A stretch of 64,000 nt of DNA, from assembly GCA_013396655.1 (NCBI GenBank), contig WBMV01000121.1:620001-684000 (forward strand), written 5' to 3'. Positions 25,131-40,434 of the stretch are shown here, one piece after another. The stretch comes from Campylorhamphus procurvoides. Lineage: Eukaryota > Chordata > Aves > Passeriformes > Dendrocolaptidae. Within the stretch, counting starts at the first letter, position 1, and each line of letters starts with the position of its first letter. Below the pieces are notes generated by a model that ran no database searches, was not told where the DNA came from, and saw nothing but the letters and a program-made list of their open reading frames with translations. A program made the translations under genes and the position numbers.

Positions 25131-28100
25131 GTCACCTCCAGCGAGAGCACCAAGTGGAAAACTGTGTCCAGCTGTGGAAAAGGTCTATGCTGCAAAGTGT
25201 CAGGGCCACATGCTACAGAGATTTAGAGGCTGAAGTCTCACTGCTCGTGCTGAAGCCACTAAGTTCTTGAGGAATGAGAAGCTGGCAGCTTTGTGCTGGC
25301 GACTGAGCCAGCTTGGTGCAGAGCTTCTCTCCTGGGAGTGCCAGCCATCTCACTGGCATGGCACTTGAGACCATGAAAATCCCCTTTTGCAGGGCAGGAG
25401 ACAGAAAGAACTCTCTCCACTCTGGTTTTGGAGCTGAAACTGACCCTGAGAAAGACCTGCATCTCCTTCCATTCTAAGCTGCAGCACAAGGGAATGTGCT
25501 TCTCCCCATCTCCAGCTCTCACTGGTCAAGGAAGCTTATCAATGCTAAGCTTTTATCCTAGCTGACCCAGTTAGGGAGATGTTGACAACTTCTGGCCTGT
25601 GTGTACATCTGTGCTTCCAGACCACTGCACAGACCAGAAGATACAATGGTGCTGGTGAGTGTGGACAGGAAACAAGAGCTGGATATAAATAGACAGTATC
25701 ACAGATATGTACCAGACAAAACAGAGTAACCCAGATACCAAAGCTATATATGGGGCAAAGACAGACAGTCATTGCTTTTGCATCACTTTTTCTTCAGGAC
25801 CTCTCCACCTTTAAGTAGTAGACTAAAGAAGAAATTTCAAAAGTCAGGAGGATGGAAAATAAACTCACATCAGCTCTGTCCTACTTGGCACAAGCGGAAG
25901 GATGCAAGATAAAGTCCAGTGAAAAGGGACTTTGAATTACTCAAAGACTTTTTTTTCCCACTTTTCCTTTCTCATCCCCACCCCCAGGTGATGAGAAGAG
26001 ATGAGATCATCTCTCAGGCTGTCTTGCACCATGGGAGAATCTTTATCAGTGTTGAGGAACTGACCTCCTACTGTCTATGCTGCTGGAATGTAGTGGGGAG
26101 GAAGAGAGCTTGGCTCCAAAACAAGAGACAGCAACAAAAAGGACTGAAGCAGTTCTGGGTGATCTGCAAATTACTCAGCTGATTCCACAGAACTGCAGGC
26201 CACCAAAGTGCCTTATGGTTTTGTTCAAAGGACTTCTTTGTGCATTACCAAAAGCATTTGTTGGAGTTTCAGGGCCTTCCCCTATGAAGTCAATACATTT
26301 TAACATGATGTAGCCGACCTTTTGGCTTTTGCTCTCTGCTGTGTAAAAGGGATTTTGATGGAAATTATGCAGCTGAATCCAAAATGATGAAAAAGTCTCA
26401 ATCAGTTGCTGCCTAACCCTACAAGGATGACTCCAGAGGCAGTTCAGGAGACAGCTGGGGAGCCAGGGATTTAATGGCACACCTCTTATCTAATAACTAA
26501 GACATCTGTTGGGAAAGGTGTTTCTGCAGGCTGGTGTCTGCTTCCAGTGCTGTGTCTGTATTTTATCCTTTAAAGGACCATGCACATTCTTGTTGGATAA
26601 GAAGACAGAAGCAGCCCTGGAAGAGGAGATGGGAATCCAGATATCTCTGAGCTGCACATCCTAATGCTGAGGTGCACATATATACTCCATTTCTCCTGGT
26701 AAATCATTACAGCAAAAAATCTAAATATTTCTCTCTGTGAATGGTCAAGAGCCTTCCTAGCCTCTAGAATGGAGCCTGTTCGAGAGAAAAGTCTTCTGGG
26801 AATCAAGTAGTATGCTAAAACCAAGCATGCAAGTGCCCTTGGCAGAAACAATGCTAGGCAAATGTTGTAATTTTTATAAAATCACATCAGAAACAGGTAG
26901 GTGAGTCTGGGCTTCAAACCCTGCACAACTGGAATGGGACTGTAAAAAAGAAGTAACTGCTCAGGCATGCATCTGGCCTCAGCATCTCCTCCTGCTAGGT
27001 TGTATGAACCCATATGACTGCAGATAACCCAGAGGACCAAACCACGGCTAAGGTATTAAGAAAAAGTTGATTCCGAAGTCAGAAACCCTCACCACACTGT
27101 TAATTCACAAAGCAGGCGAAAGAGCACAGCAGCGGGACTGTTTCTGGAGCGTTTGTAACAACACCCTGCGCATGCACAAAGCTTCAAGGGTGTGTTCCTC
27201 CCTGTCCATAATGGACTCTCTCTCAAACCCAGCAGGGCCCTCACAGCATGGCTGTGAGAAAGTGTTATCTCTACACAGGAATCCTACTTCTCAAAACAGG
27301 CAGAGAATAAACATCAGTAGGTGGAATAAATGGAATTTTCCCACACTGATATTTTTCAGGCCTAGTTTTCCTAGCAGTGAGCAAAAGCTCTTTTTTCTCC
27401 TTGAATAAATCTTTCACATTTAACTTTTCTGTCCCTACATAGGTGTATGGAATCCTTCAGTGATCTGGACCCTCTTATCAGATCCTGCTCATAATTTCTG
27501 AGGAGTTCAAAGCGAACATTTCAGTGTCCTCTTTAATCACCTTTTCTGGCACCTGGAGTACAGTTTTTCCCTGAGAAGTGCTAAAGTTAGATCAAGAGGT
27601 TCCACAAGTAGCAAGCCAACAAACCTTACTTGCCCCAGGTGTGAGTCCTATAGCTGACTTGAACTTCAGGACTTCTGCAGCTGCCTACGGGTTCTCAAGA
27701 CATGCATGAAATTGCTCCTCTCCTCAACAGCAACTAGGCAGGCTTCTTGAAGCTGGCCAACAGGTTCAGAAGCTACATGCATGCATGCAGAGGCCCACAG
27801 CAGAGAAGCACGTGGCCTTGGTTTCTATACTAAGGACTAAAGGGGACTCTGAAACTCCACAGAGCCATCACGGCTAACATGCCAGCAGACAATGACATTT
27901 GGGGCACTTCAGCCGAAGGAAAACCTACATATTAATGAATCTAATGCCAGGATCTGCTTCCCTCCAGCCCCCTTAGAGCACAGTGCATTTGTTCAACTAG
28001 CCTGAGCCACTGACTCAGCACTGGGTACAGAATGGGCATGGTTGCCAAGACTGTGTGCTGTGTGTTTTGGCACGTGTGCTATGTTCCAAAATGTATTTAA

Positions 28101-31100
28101 CGACTAAATGTCACAATAGAAAATAACTTGCATATAACCAGGTATATTTGCTTTAGAGTGAAATCCCCTTGGCCTAAGCACAATGGTGAAAGTGTGTCAT
28201 GAAGCAAAACCACACTTGGCAGATCAGGTTGGGACAGGCTTTCAAGAACAGTGAGGTGGAGTTGCAGAACCTGAACTGAAGATAAGTATGTCATGCTCCC
28301 ACTAATGGAGAGATTGGAGACTTCTGAGACCCACCGCCCCCTCGAACCGCCAGAAATGCTGGATGACAGGGAAGGCAGACAGCAAGCATTTTGAGAGATC
28401 CCAGTAGGTGTTGTAGATTACTGAAGTCAAACACAAGATCATGGTGGAGGTCCTGGTGAGAAGGATGGAATAAACAGACGTTGCTGGGGAACTGCAGGGG
28501 GTGGCTTGGCTTGATTTGTTAGAAAAGAGGATGGGAAGTGACCATAGTCTCCATTTGTGCAGCTGCTCTGCTGCTTTCTTGTTCAGCTATTCTGTTCTGA
28601 CCCTGTCCTAACAGGTGGAACTGCAGGTAGATGGCTGCCCTTTTCCTACATCACATCCAAATTCATGAGCCAACCTGCAGCCATGAACGACTGGAGTGCC
28701 AGACAGGAAAGTGTCGCAGTGGATATACATTTGGCAGACCTGCATGGAGCACACAGAACTTAGCCCCTCATATGCAAGTTAAAAATCATCATGAAGCATT
28801 ATAAGATTACTTCATTGAGGTGAACTTTAGGGCCCAACTTGGGATCCGCTTGAACACAAGAAACAAGTTCAAATTGCTAATCAGTGGAAAAAAGTAGAAC
28901 AGACTATCCAGAAATCAACCCCTACCATGTAATTTGGGTGTGGGTTATAATCATATTGTCATTGTTGCTAATTAAACACCAGAGTGATTCAAAGGCTGGG
29001 AGGGGAACATTAGTGTTTCGCAACAGCTCCAAATCTTAGGCTCCAGAGAACATGGAAAAACATTTCTCTTCTAGGTATCAGCATATGCATATCTTCTATG
29101 CATCTGCGAACAGCATGGATCACATAGCCCGTCCAAAGTCTACTCAAAACCACCAAGTCCACATCCTGGTATCAGTGGGTTCTAAGAGGTGTTTGACCAT
29201 AGAATAAGAACTGAACTGGAAATCCAGTACTATTTGCAGACAGACAGCTAACCCCACTAGAGATATCTTTCCATACATAAAGTTAATATACTCAGCTTAG
29301 TTCACTTACAGAAGAAGACTTAAATAACTTGGAGAAATTGTATGGCCCTCTCCTGCTTTTATCGCATGCATAGCTGTTTCTCTGTCTCTCCTGCCAAGTG
29401 TGAGTGCTGAGTTATATAGGTAGCTGCAAGATGGAAGGCTGTGGCAGCTAGCTGTTCCACTTATATGTGCTGGTTGCCTTCTCTGTAGGCTCTTGTTGTG
29501 AGATGCCCACCTCTTTCATACCATTTGAGGTTACTGGAGAACAACATCTAATGAGGACTACCAAGCGAGGGCTGATCTCTCTTCTCTGCTTGGGTAATCC
29601 AGCTTCTCCCTCCCACAGAGTTGACTCAGCATGGGGAAATCCCACTGATGGAAAACCTGCACCTTTGTAGGAACAACAAGTTCAATAGAATCTTAAGAAT
29701 ATACACCATCTTCTCTAATGCAATCAAAATCAGCACATTTTTTTCAACTGACCATGTTACAGTAAAACAAATCTGACTGAGAATTTTGTTTGTTCAAGTA
29801 TATGCTGCAGTTACGCTTCACAAAGTACAGTTTCTGTAGCTTGATAACTCTGATCTCACGCATACAAACGGTAATATATGGAATGCACATGAATGAAATC
29901 ACCTTCTGTCAATTAGGGATCATAAAACACTTGCAAGCATACTTCTACCATGATAATTTACATTTCCAAGTCTCTTAATTAGATTATGAAAGACTTTAAT
30001 CAAAATGAGAGCAAATATGAAATATATTTTTCAGACTGGCTGCAATCTTCCACACTGTGCTGTTTTTTATGACTTGCATTCAAAGATAGGAAGTTATCTG
30101 TCTTATTTTAAACAAATTGCAGTCTACTACTATTATGACAGCCAATGTGCAGAATAAATTGTGGCCATGATCCCGTGATAATCAAATCTATGGCAACCTT
30201 AAACAATCTCCCTAAAGTGAAGCATAATCCATCCATGGTAGGAAATTCAGCTCCTTCCTGCCAAAAGCTCACTGAGAATCTGCATCAGTGGTGTGATTAA
30301 AAAGTACATATATCTTCATTTGTTGGCAAACCCTTCTCCTGTGTGAGCTCTAAAGCATCACACTTTGTGACATTAAGTACATTTTGGGTATTAGGCTAAG
30401 AAAAAGAGATTACATAAAATTTTGTAAATCTACAGGCAATTCAAAACCACAGATGTTTCTATTTTGGCTCAATGCCAGAAGCTAATTCGTATATTCTTTA
30501 TCACTTGCTAATGACTGCTTAGTAGCTGTGGCTGTAGAAGCAGATGGCTAAAACCTGAAATATAAATACTCAGATTTCATGACAAAAGTTTTCAATTGTA
30601 TTTCCACTGTTCAGTTACAGCAGCTACACAGTTTTCTTGAATATTTTTTAATCTGTCTTACAGGTTTTGTACCTCCACAGATCTCTACTATACTGATAGC
30701 CTTCAGCATTTATTTTAAACAGGTTGACAGAGAAGTCTGTAAATAAATTAATTCTGTCTTCAGTTTTCACCCTTTTCAAGCCATAAGGAGTGATCCTCAG
30801 GCTGAAGGAACTAAACGAGATTGGGTTTTCACATCTCTGTTCATGTTTTACTATAAAGAGCGGGGAGGAAGTTACAGCAGTGAGTAGCATAGATGATATT
30901 CTGTTTTCCATGAAGAAATATTAATTTCAATCCCACACAGTATTTCTCTGCTGTTGCAGAGCATGAAATCAAATGACTAATTTCATAAATAAATGGTAAC
31001 TGCAGATGCATGCAAGGAAAACAACATTTATGCAAAGAAAACACAAAACACAACATACTATAATGTCTTCTCTCTTTTCAGGCACGAGGACCCTATATTA

Positions 31101-34100
31101 TAGGCACAACTGGACATAATCATGCTGCAGTTTCATACGTCTTTAGCAGCATTTGCTCTAGACACTGAAGTAAAATTTGCCTGATACTTTCTATTAGTTT
31201 CGATATTGTTATACATAAATAAGCAATATGCATAAGCACTGTAGCCACAGCTAACGATGGCATCCTTGCAGTGATATCTTTGGTATAAATGCACAAACAG
31301 ATTCAGCATGCAGCAATACACCAAGGAAAAAAAAGAAATATTTACTCAATTGGGAGGTTCTGTGGAAATTCTGAGCTTTTAGGAATTACTACACAGCATA
31401 AAATCACCTGGTAGTCTGAAAGAGTAGAGATGAGAGTCTCTGGTTTACAGGCCAGCAGTTATTCTAAGAGTCAGCTCAAGAAACAGTGCTGAAAATATCA
31501 GATTCTGAAGTATGTCACTGCACTTCTATATACTTTTGAGTGCTCTGCAGTTCCTAGTGAATTCAATAGAGTTTGATAATACTCATGACACTTTCAACCG
31601 TTAATTACAGATCTGAAGCACACAGAGCCATAATTTCTCTTAGTCAAGTTTCTTCTCTGTGCTGTCACAAATAATTAGCAATTAGCAGGTGGTTGTATAA
31701 AGTCACGATGATCGTAAAACTCATATTTGCAGTAGACTTCTCATGGTATCATAGGAGGCAAATGTTTAGCCATGTAGGCAGGGCAGCTCTGACAGAGTAA
31801 TTCATCCGCCCTAGGTGCAAAAGAAAGATAAATGGAGCAATTAATGATTGTTTTGCCAGCTAGGTGATTAACTCATCACCAAACTTGGAAACTAACTTCT
31901 TTTGACAGATGCTCATTTCAAACGGCCTGAGCTGTCTTTCAAAGAGCTGAGGAAGTTTTAGTCCTACTGCTCCTTTGTATACAAGAATCGCTGCAGACTC
32001 CTTAGGCTTTTTATCTGCTGAGTACAGTGAGTAATTTTTTTTTATCAATTTTCCTATCAAGAAATCTTTCTAAAGGCTGCAGCATTTCAGCAAAAAATCA
32101 TGTGCTTGGACTTTAGCTATCAATGTTCCTTTCAGGCAACAACAATAATCATCCTGCCAATATGAAGGACTGTTTTCTCATATAACACAACTAATCATAC
32201 ATTTTTCCCTTGCAGGACTTAAACCAAATATGACAACAAGCCACTATATTTAGCCTTGATAAAACTGTTCATTCCTCTTTGAGATTTTTTTCCTTCAATT
32301 TGGCTCTTCATTTCGTTTTGGCTCAAGTCAGTAGAAATATCAGAATCAAAGATCTGCACAACAGATGGAGCTTGGTTGAGAAGAATGCCTTTGGCTGGTG
32401 AGGATCTTTGCCTGGCAGGTGTCAAACCAAAATTAATACTGCACATATTACAGCAAAGTGAGACTGCATTCCTTCCTGACCATAAACATATATTAATAGA
32501 AAAAGCCATGCAGGGGAAGGTAAAACAGTACTGTCATTATGCTGAATCCTCCATTGCTTGGCATTTTATTTAATCACTTACATCCATGCAAAGCAAGTAA
32601 ACAAAATGCAACAGGTTAGTTTAGTGTCTCTTTACAGACATTTTGCACAGGTGCAAAAGACTTCACAAAATGCCATAAGCAACATGGCCTTAGACTCCTT
32701 TTGGTTTCTTTTAAATTCCATTTTTTGTGTCAGTGCTTTAAAGGTTTATGAACTTTACAGCAGGCTTCTTGACATTTCAAAATCCACAGGAAAAAACAGG
32801 TACTGGTGCTAAAATACACTGCTCAGCTACCATCTGTTGCTACGCCTGGCTTGCCAAATGCAATTCAACAGCCTGAGTCAGAAGGCAAAGCTTTCCCTAG
32901 GTGTCAGGAAGGAGAGCTTAAGGTGGCATCACCTGCTTCTCTCCATTTTCAGATGAGTGGGAGGCTTAGCATCAGAAGCAGCCCTCTCAAGTGCCAAGTC
33001 ACTTGAAGACCTGAAAGAAACCGATTTAGAATCTCATGGCTGGTTTCACAGATGTGTACTGTCCAAAAGCAATTTCAGCTGACCAATAGGGCAGAAATTT
33101 TAGAAGGTCATAGTCTTTTTAATTATCTGTAAAGCAAATGTGAGATTGTATTTGCATGTATATACAAATATACTTAAATGCATAAATTTTCAACATCTTA
33201 ATTTTAAAAAATCAAAGTCTTAGGTAGATGCAAGTCAAATTCCTTCCCTTTTTAAATTTCATCTCCACAAATTCAGGTTAGGAATCTGTCACAACACCCT
33301 GGTAGGAAAAGGATGAAAACAGGAGCGTGGATGAAGTAATTTCCTAAACAGAGATCCTAACACACAGAGCACTTTGCACCACCACGGGCTGGATGACCAC
33401 TTCTTTCCCCTCTGCGTCAGCTCTGACCTAAGAGCCGCACCATGTGCTCAGCAGCGTGGCTCGTGGCTGCCCTGTGACATGGCTGGTGCTGGGTGACATG
33501 GTGCACTGATCAGCTGCAGTCATTAGAGATCCCAAGACAGTACTGAAAGTGATGAGATGCCTCACAGCTGCAGCCACACACTTGAAGGCTGAGGACACAA
33601 TTACTCTTATACTCACTCAGGAATAGTATTTTGCCAAAGCAACAGAATCAAGTTCAAAGTCAAACAAGCTATTAGCAAACATTTGTATTACTTAGGGTAT
33701 TTGTAGAAGATTCATGCTAGTAGTAGTGGGACAATTCATATGCAAAACTTAAACATTTAAAAAAATATTTTGTTTAAACAATTAATTTTCATGTCTCATG
33801 CATAGAGAACAATGTTTTCCCTCAGAGTTTTGTAGTACACGAGCTGCCAAACTTTAAAACAGAATTGAAATTTCAGTCATTTTGGCTTTCACATGTAGCA
33901 AATCAGAAATAAAAATGTTTTCACACCAGAATGAAAAGGCTGGGAGATCAGACAGACCATAAAAGATTTGTTTTACTTGGTTTGGGATTTTTACATAGAT
34001 ATGCCTAATCTAAGTAAAACTGAAACAAAACCAAAAGCCAAAACAAAAAACTAGACAAATCTCTTCTGTCCCAGAGATGCAGAAATACAAGTAATGTTTG

Positions 34101-34236
34101 TATCCCTGAAGGAACCAAACCTGAAACCCTGCTACAAACAAGAGAGAAGGGCGGTTATTTCCTTGATAATACAGAAGTTCCTGACATCACAGCCACCTCC
34201 TAGAGGTAACAGTAGAAAAGCAATCTTAAAAATAGA

Positions 34237-34249
34237 TTTTTTTTTTTTT
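34237..34249. repeat. T13 homopolymer
   Basis: A run of 13 thymines in the intron, with no associated element recognised. Confidence 0.8.
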
Positions 34250-37200
34250 GTTAAGCAAACATCTTTTTAGTTGTGCAAACTCAGAAATAAAAGAAATCAA
34301 GGGGCTTTTTTCATAATGCTGAAAATTTTAGTACCAGAACTGTAAACACCAACCTCTTTATCTTCCTTCCTTCTTCATACGTAACTGTTATGCATTGTTT
34401 GACTTTATTAAAGAAGTCAAACACACCTTGCAATGAACCTTTTAACGGATTTTGGCATTAGACAGAGCTGTTTTGAGCTTCACATTCAAAGTGTTACTTA
34501 ATTTTGTGTGTGCTCCTCAAAGAAGAGTTGAATTGACCTGGTGACGTGAGGTTAACACATTCTGCAGAAGTGGCCTCAGATTTCCCTTTGTGGAAATGTG
34601 CCACACCACATCAGCGTACACGAACCCAACTGTGCTCTGCACAAACCACACAAACAGTGCCCAGCTATCGGACCAGGCCTTCCCCTTGCACTGCAGTATG
34701 TGTAAATAGGCTAAGGACAGAGGGTACATGTGCAACTTTACAACAACTTCAAGTGCAGAAGACAGAGAAAGATTCAGCTGCAATCCCTTGGTTTTCTCTC
34801 ATTTTGGGAGCTTTCTAAGTCTATTATGCAGCCTAGGGGTTGCAACCTAAAGCCACAAGACTGACCTACTTAAGTGTCTTTATTCAGTTTTGTTTCTTGA
34901 AGTGGGGGCTTCTTGTCTGCTTTAAAGAGGTTGACAAGAACACGAAGGTAGTGCTACAACTCAGGCTCTTCAAGACACAGTATTTACTAAGCATTATTTA
35001 GTGATATTTTTACTGTATTTGAAACATTGAGAACTTCAGACACCCCATGAAAACTCCTTGCTCAAGCCATCTTGGAATTTATAGATGTATAAAGGTTTCC
35101 ACTTCCAGCATTGCCAATTGGATAGGGATAGTCAAGCTGATAACTGTGAAGAGCCTTAATGTTTTCAGGAAGCTATTTGCAGGCAGATTATGAGACTTGG
35201 GACAAGAATTCCTGGATCACCTCAAGAAACCAAAACTACTTTTTAAACAATCCAGGTCTTAAGCATTTGACAATGAGACTCAACAAACACCTTCTGTAAA
35301 CCAAGCAAGGAAAGTGGAAGCCATTTTACTGTTCTTTGTGTCATGCAATTATTTCCATATGCAAGTAGAAAAAGTCAGTCAACCAGAGATGCCTGTTGCA
35401 GGCAGGAACACAGATTTTCCAGGGAATAAAAGTCTGTTTCAAACAGCTGAACAAAAGCTTCATGAAGGAATGTCAAACAACATATGACATTGTCTCAGAT
35501 ACACAAGTGTAAAAAAAATATAGCTCTGTAAACCCACAGAATGCTATTTTAAAGACAGTTTCATTAAAAAACTCAGCTTGAGAATATCTATCAAATAAGA
35601 TCAGAGCTACATGTGGGGACAGCAGGAGGCAGCTGAAGCAATCTGCAGCACATCTCTAGTGCTCATTGGTCTCTGACCCTGAGAAAAGAGATAATTATGG
35701 CACAAATACACACATTAGACCAAAAGAGAAAGCCTAGGAGACTACATATCTCTACCAGAAAGAGACAGTGAGAACTCCTCAGGTTTTATGCAGTGGTCTA
35801 CAGCTCTGTATGTCCATTTCGTATGAATCTGATATGCTTTGTTTGACTGACAACACAGCTGTGGCTTTAATTTTGAACTCCACATTTTTCAGTGGGAATC
35901 ATTAAATATAACATACTTGTCCTGTTCAACAGAATCTGTCTCTATTTTTTTATTCCTCTGAAGCCTTGATTAAATTGTGCAACATTCACTTTAGAAACAT
36001 ATTTGAAGATGTTTTAGATATGACCTCATTTGTACACCATCCCAGGCTTTCCAGGAACTCTGAACCAACAGCCTCCTAGCCTTGCTTGTATCTGAACTAC
36101 TGTATTTTATGGTTTCCACACTATACTGTCTGGAACCTCCCTGTGCAACCAGCCTTGTTGTGCTAAATACAAACATGTAGGGAGGAGAGTTTTTAAACCT
36201 TGGGCGTGGGTTGTGAAAAAGGCTTTCTATGTATTCGTCTATGTACACAGAGATTGCCATGATTATGTTCAAGTAACTCCAAAGCGCTAGTCCTACATAG
36301 GTGAAAAATGAAAAACACCAGAAGAGCTGACAGCCTAGCAGCTCATTCCTGCTGGATTTCCTGCTCATGACCCCTGCATTGAAAGGTGTCCATTTCAGAT
36401 GTAGATGGAGCCCTGCTTCGCCTCTGCAGTTTCAATCAGAGAAGCTAATTGACCAGGTCCCAAAAATGCAAATAATAAATTGTCCCAAATAATCTCGAGT
36501 AAGGAATTGAGCATACAGGCAAACGGAAATCCACTGAGGTATTGATAACCAAAGGCAGTAGCTAATCAAAGGGGTCAAATAGTTATTTGACCTAGAAAGG
36601 CTGCAATGTTATGGAGACAAATACACACCTCACCTCTACTCTGTCAGTTGCTTCACATGGAATTTAAGGCATTGGGTTTAATATGGAAAAACATACCTTT
36701 GAGTCAAATTCTGGTGTTTGCATTTGCACAAAGGGATAGATTTTCCAAGACAGTTCGCAGTGTGGATTCCTTCTGGTCTCTTAGCACTGACTTAGTATAT
36801 TCTCACCATCTGCCACCTCCTCCATCTCTCTTCTATTCCCTGCCTGAGGTTGCAGCTGCTGAAGGACTCTGGAGCTGGGACAAGGTGCTACCACCATGTC
36901 TGTCCACCACAGAAAGGCAACTGGTCTGTCTCTCAACCCATGCTGGGTAGGCATGCAGCCCTCCCACTAGGTGGGTGGACTCATCTGTGTTAAAGGTATG
37001 TTGCAAATTTTTCCATAACAAAATTCCCCTCCTACTTTTAAAAAATGCATTTCAGTTTTTTTCTTTTTTTCTTCCTTCGCCAGCTTTTTCTCTCATTCCC
37101 TGCCCACTTTTTCAAGCAGGAAGGAGAGTGACAGGGAGAACAATGATTTCCTCAGCTTCTGTTGGAAAAAAACCACAAAAATTTTCCACCAAGGCAGAAT

Positions 37201-38702
37201 TTCTTTTCTGTTTTGGTGTTTTGTTTTTTGGGTTTTTTTCCAGTGAGGTTCAGAAGCCATCCTTTTAAGTTAAAGTTTCCCAAATAAGTGTCCAGTTAAT
37301 ACCGTCATTTGGTGTAGAATGTAGCAGCAGAGACCTCGTATCTTTTTCGTTTAGCACAGATCCCAGCTTTAAGTGTGGCAAGAGGTCAGCTTGAATTTTT
37401 CTCTTGAATTGTATCTTTGCAAGCCTCTTCTCAGGGTTTTGGTTGTAAGAATCAAACCGCATGGCATAGCTCGTCATGCATGCCCCCAGTATTAATCCCC
37501 ACTGCCTCCACATGTTCAAGGAGGAGGAAAGAAAGCACTGGTGAGCAAGGAGAGGACTGGAGCAGCCAAAAGCTGCAGCAGCCTTCCCATGCATGGAAGA
37601 GAGCATCATGGATGGATGCAGCTGGTAAAGAAGAAAAAGACATTAAGGCCATTGATTTTCCAATGGCGTTGATGGGCAGGGCTCAGAGCAGGCTTGGGAC
37701 CCTACTGTCACTGACGAGAACAGTGTGTTATACATCGCACACTGTCTTGGTTTCAGCTCAGCAGTCAACCTTGCTTAGGGTGTATTTGTCTGAGCAGATG
37801 GCAAGGCATGACAACTGCTGGGCTAAGATTTTGCTGCCAAACCAGCTCTCAGCTGTTTTCAGAAATAAAGACTGCTGCTCTCTTTACCCATGTGAAAACA
37901 GACATCTCTAATTCCCTCCTTCAACATATTATTTTATATATTACAGGAGCACATACCTAGCCAGACTATATAATTAACATGACACTATTTTTAATTAACT
38001 ACCTCAACAATCTTCCTGCTTTAACTGGTGGTGGTGTTGGAGGTTTTTTTGAGGCTACGATGAAAATCTGAATCTGTAGAAATTCACATATGCAGAGCAT
38101 AGCCTGCACTACCAGGTGTAGAAGGTGACCTGTCGCTCTGGCTATACCATGTCTCTCACGAAAACAAAAAGCTTGTGACACAAGCCCAAACCTTATTTGC
38201 AACAACAAGTACATTAGGCAGGAGTGTACCAGAAAAGACAGTAACAAAAACACATACTAACTTAGTTTACTCTTTCAACAGCTGGGGGTTTTTTTCATTT
38301 ATTTTTGTCCAGGAATGTCCTAAAAGGCTAGGTTGTTAATTGACCGAGCCCCTTCCAGCAGAGACTCTACGGGCGTGCTGCGACCACAGGGCAGCACAGC
38401 TTCTTTGGGTATCCCTCCTTCTGACGGTGCAGAAGGGCTCACTAGCACAGCAAAATGTAACTCAATGCCACACTGACCCAGCAGCAGGGTGTTGGCCTCC
38501 TGAAACTCAACAACTATCTATGAAACATAAAATAAGTAAAGTCCAGTGACCATCATTGGCACAAGTAAGTTTCAGACAAACCAACACAAATACAGCTCTT
38601 GGAAACATGACAAGTTGTAAGGACAAACAACCATCATCCTCTTTTCTCTGCAACTCTGAGTCTGCTTGCTCCTGAAAATAGGAGTGGAAGAAACACCCCA
38701 AC

Positions 38703-38708
38703 TGTGCA

Positions 38709-38741
<33 letters not shown>

Positions 38742-38743
38742 AT
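38703..38743. repeat. CG/CA dinucleotide microsatellite, 41-nt alternating pyrimidine-purine tract
   Basis: TGTGCATG is followed by (CG)4 and then about twelve CA units, giving 41 nt of unbroken pyrimidine-purine alternation. CA/TG and particularly CG alternation are the classic sequence requirements for left-handed Z-DNA. The CA part is also likely to vary in length between individuals. Confidence 0.92.
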
Positions 38744-40407
38744 TAACTTCTCAGCAGACCACCAGCAAATGTTGATCCAGCAAATGCAGCTGGAACACAG
38801 CAACTCTACACCAATGATAAAGCACCACTGGGTCATATGTTATAGTGCCAGCCCAAATTAAGCATCATGAAACAAGCACTGGCCAAGCCAAGCTTCAGTT
38901 ATCCTTAAGCCACGCCACATGGAATTGCTGCTTTCCACATGGAACATCTCATTCAGAACAGACACTGTCACAGCAACTGCAATAGCACTGCTCAATTTTC
39001 GTGTTATTATAACAGTGGGAAAGTATTTATTTAGAGTGGGAAAGTATTGCTTTGTGAGCTGAAAAGCAAACGAAACAACAAGTGATAAAGCTGTGTGCTT
39101 CAGGCCAAAGGTTTTAATATCTGGTGTCAGTCCCATTTCCCAAAACAAAGGATAGTTTACGCACACTGTAGACATTTTCTGTCTGCAGCAACGCTAACAC
39201 ATAATCTCTTTATTTACACAGCACATGAAGTTCCCGCACCCCCACCCTGAATCTAGATCCACTCTACTATTGTTCGTGGGTGTGTTGCAGAACCTATGGG
39301 TCCTGATATTCTACAACAATATCAGACAGAAAAGACAATGTGAGTCCTTCCTCACAGGGCTCCAAGGTCCTCCCAGACTGATTTTAATAAAGGAGAGGGC
39401 AGGGAGAGGGAAGAATGCTAGATAGATATGTGGCACTAAAAACTCAGGATTTCTGGAGTCTTTGTCATATGCTGTAATTGCAAAGTCATGCTTCCTGTCT
39501 TCCACACGCATACCTTTTTTCTCCCTTGATCCTGGAGGTGAAATGATTGGGAAATTCCCTAAGCTTACCTTACTTTGGTTTCTTCTCTCATTTCAAAACC
39601 TAACTTCAAAGAAAAAGATCAGGCCATTGGATGTAGTCTGGACTTTTGCTTCCAAATACTTCTTTCAGCATGGAAAGGTCCAACCATGAAATAACCAAGC
39701 AAGTCATCCTATTATGCAACAGACAGGAAAACTATTTGTGCTAGTACACTGTGGTTTGCATTCTTCTGAAGGCTGTTTTTGCCCAGGGAATTCCAGTAAT
39801 CTGACTGATTGAAGTGTGTTTTGACAAGTTATAACAGTGCAGAAAACCCACCTATGAAATTATATCCTGGTAGCATCTTCCAACGTAAACTGAAATCTTG
39901 GTATCACAGCTCATTTGGGAAAGTACTATGCCATAGTTTTCATTTGTTATGAGAACGTAGCTTGAGTTTTTGTTGCAGATAACAGGTGGTGCTACACCTA
40001 ATGATGTGGCTTAATTTTCCCTTGCACCAGGTTTTGGTACTGGTGGGGGCCCTGTGGATCATGTTCTGAAACTCATCAGCTCACCCTGAAGGTTTTTTTC
40101 TGTCCCCAACAGACAAAGTAATTGGAGAAAATCAGGACAAGTGGCCAGTGTAGATGTTGGCCTGTTGGAAAAACAGGAACACTGTCAGAGTCCAAGGACC
40201 AGGCAATATCATGCTAAGAAAGTCTTACTACTAACACGAGCAGTGGCTGCAGGCCCCACCCACAAGCCACATGCCAGGCACTGCACATGGTTCCCATCAG
40301 TTAGGTTTCCTCTGTTTATTCCACTACTCCACAAGCCTACCAGTCTCATACCACCTTTTGTTTGCCACTGCCATGGAAAGAAAATATTTGACTGGGTAGG
40401 AAGCTCT

Positions 40408-40434
40408 TATATATATTCTCATGTATATATATAA
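40408..40434. repeat. Short AT-dinucleotide-rich segment
   Basis: Two short (TA)n blocks, TATATATA-like, are separated by TTCTCATG. It is a minor low-complexity element. Confidence 0.7.

Noticed and set aside
37741..37760. TGTCTTGGTTTCAGCT-like sequence resembling the start of some avian LTRs
   Set aside because: Only a short resemblance. No matching end, no second LTR, no primer-binding site and no internal retroviral frame was found.
37417..37911. 164-codon plus-strand ORF with overlapping minus-strand ORFs
   Set aside because: Frames on both strands overlap, which points to a stop-poor stretch rather than a gene. Nothing is recognised.
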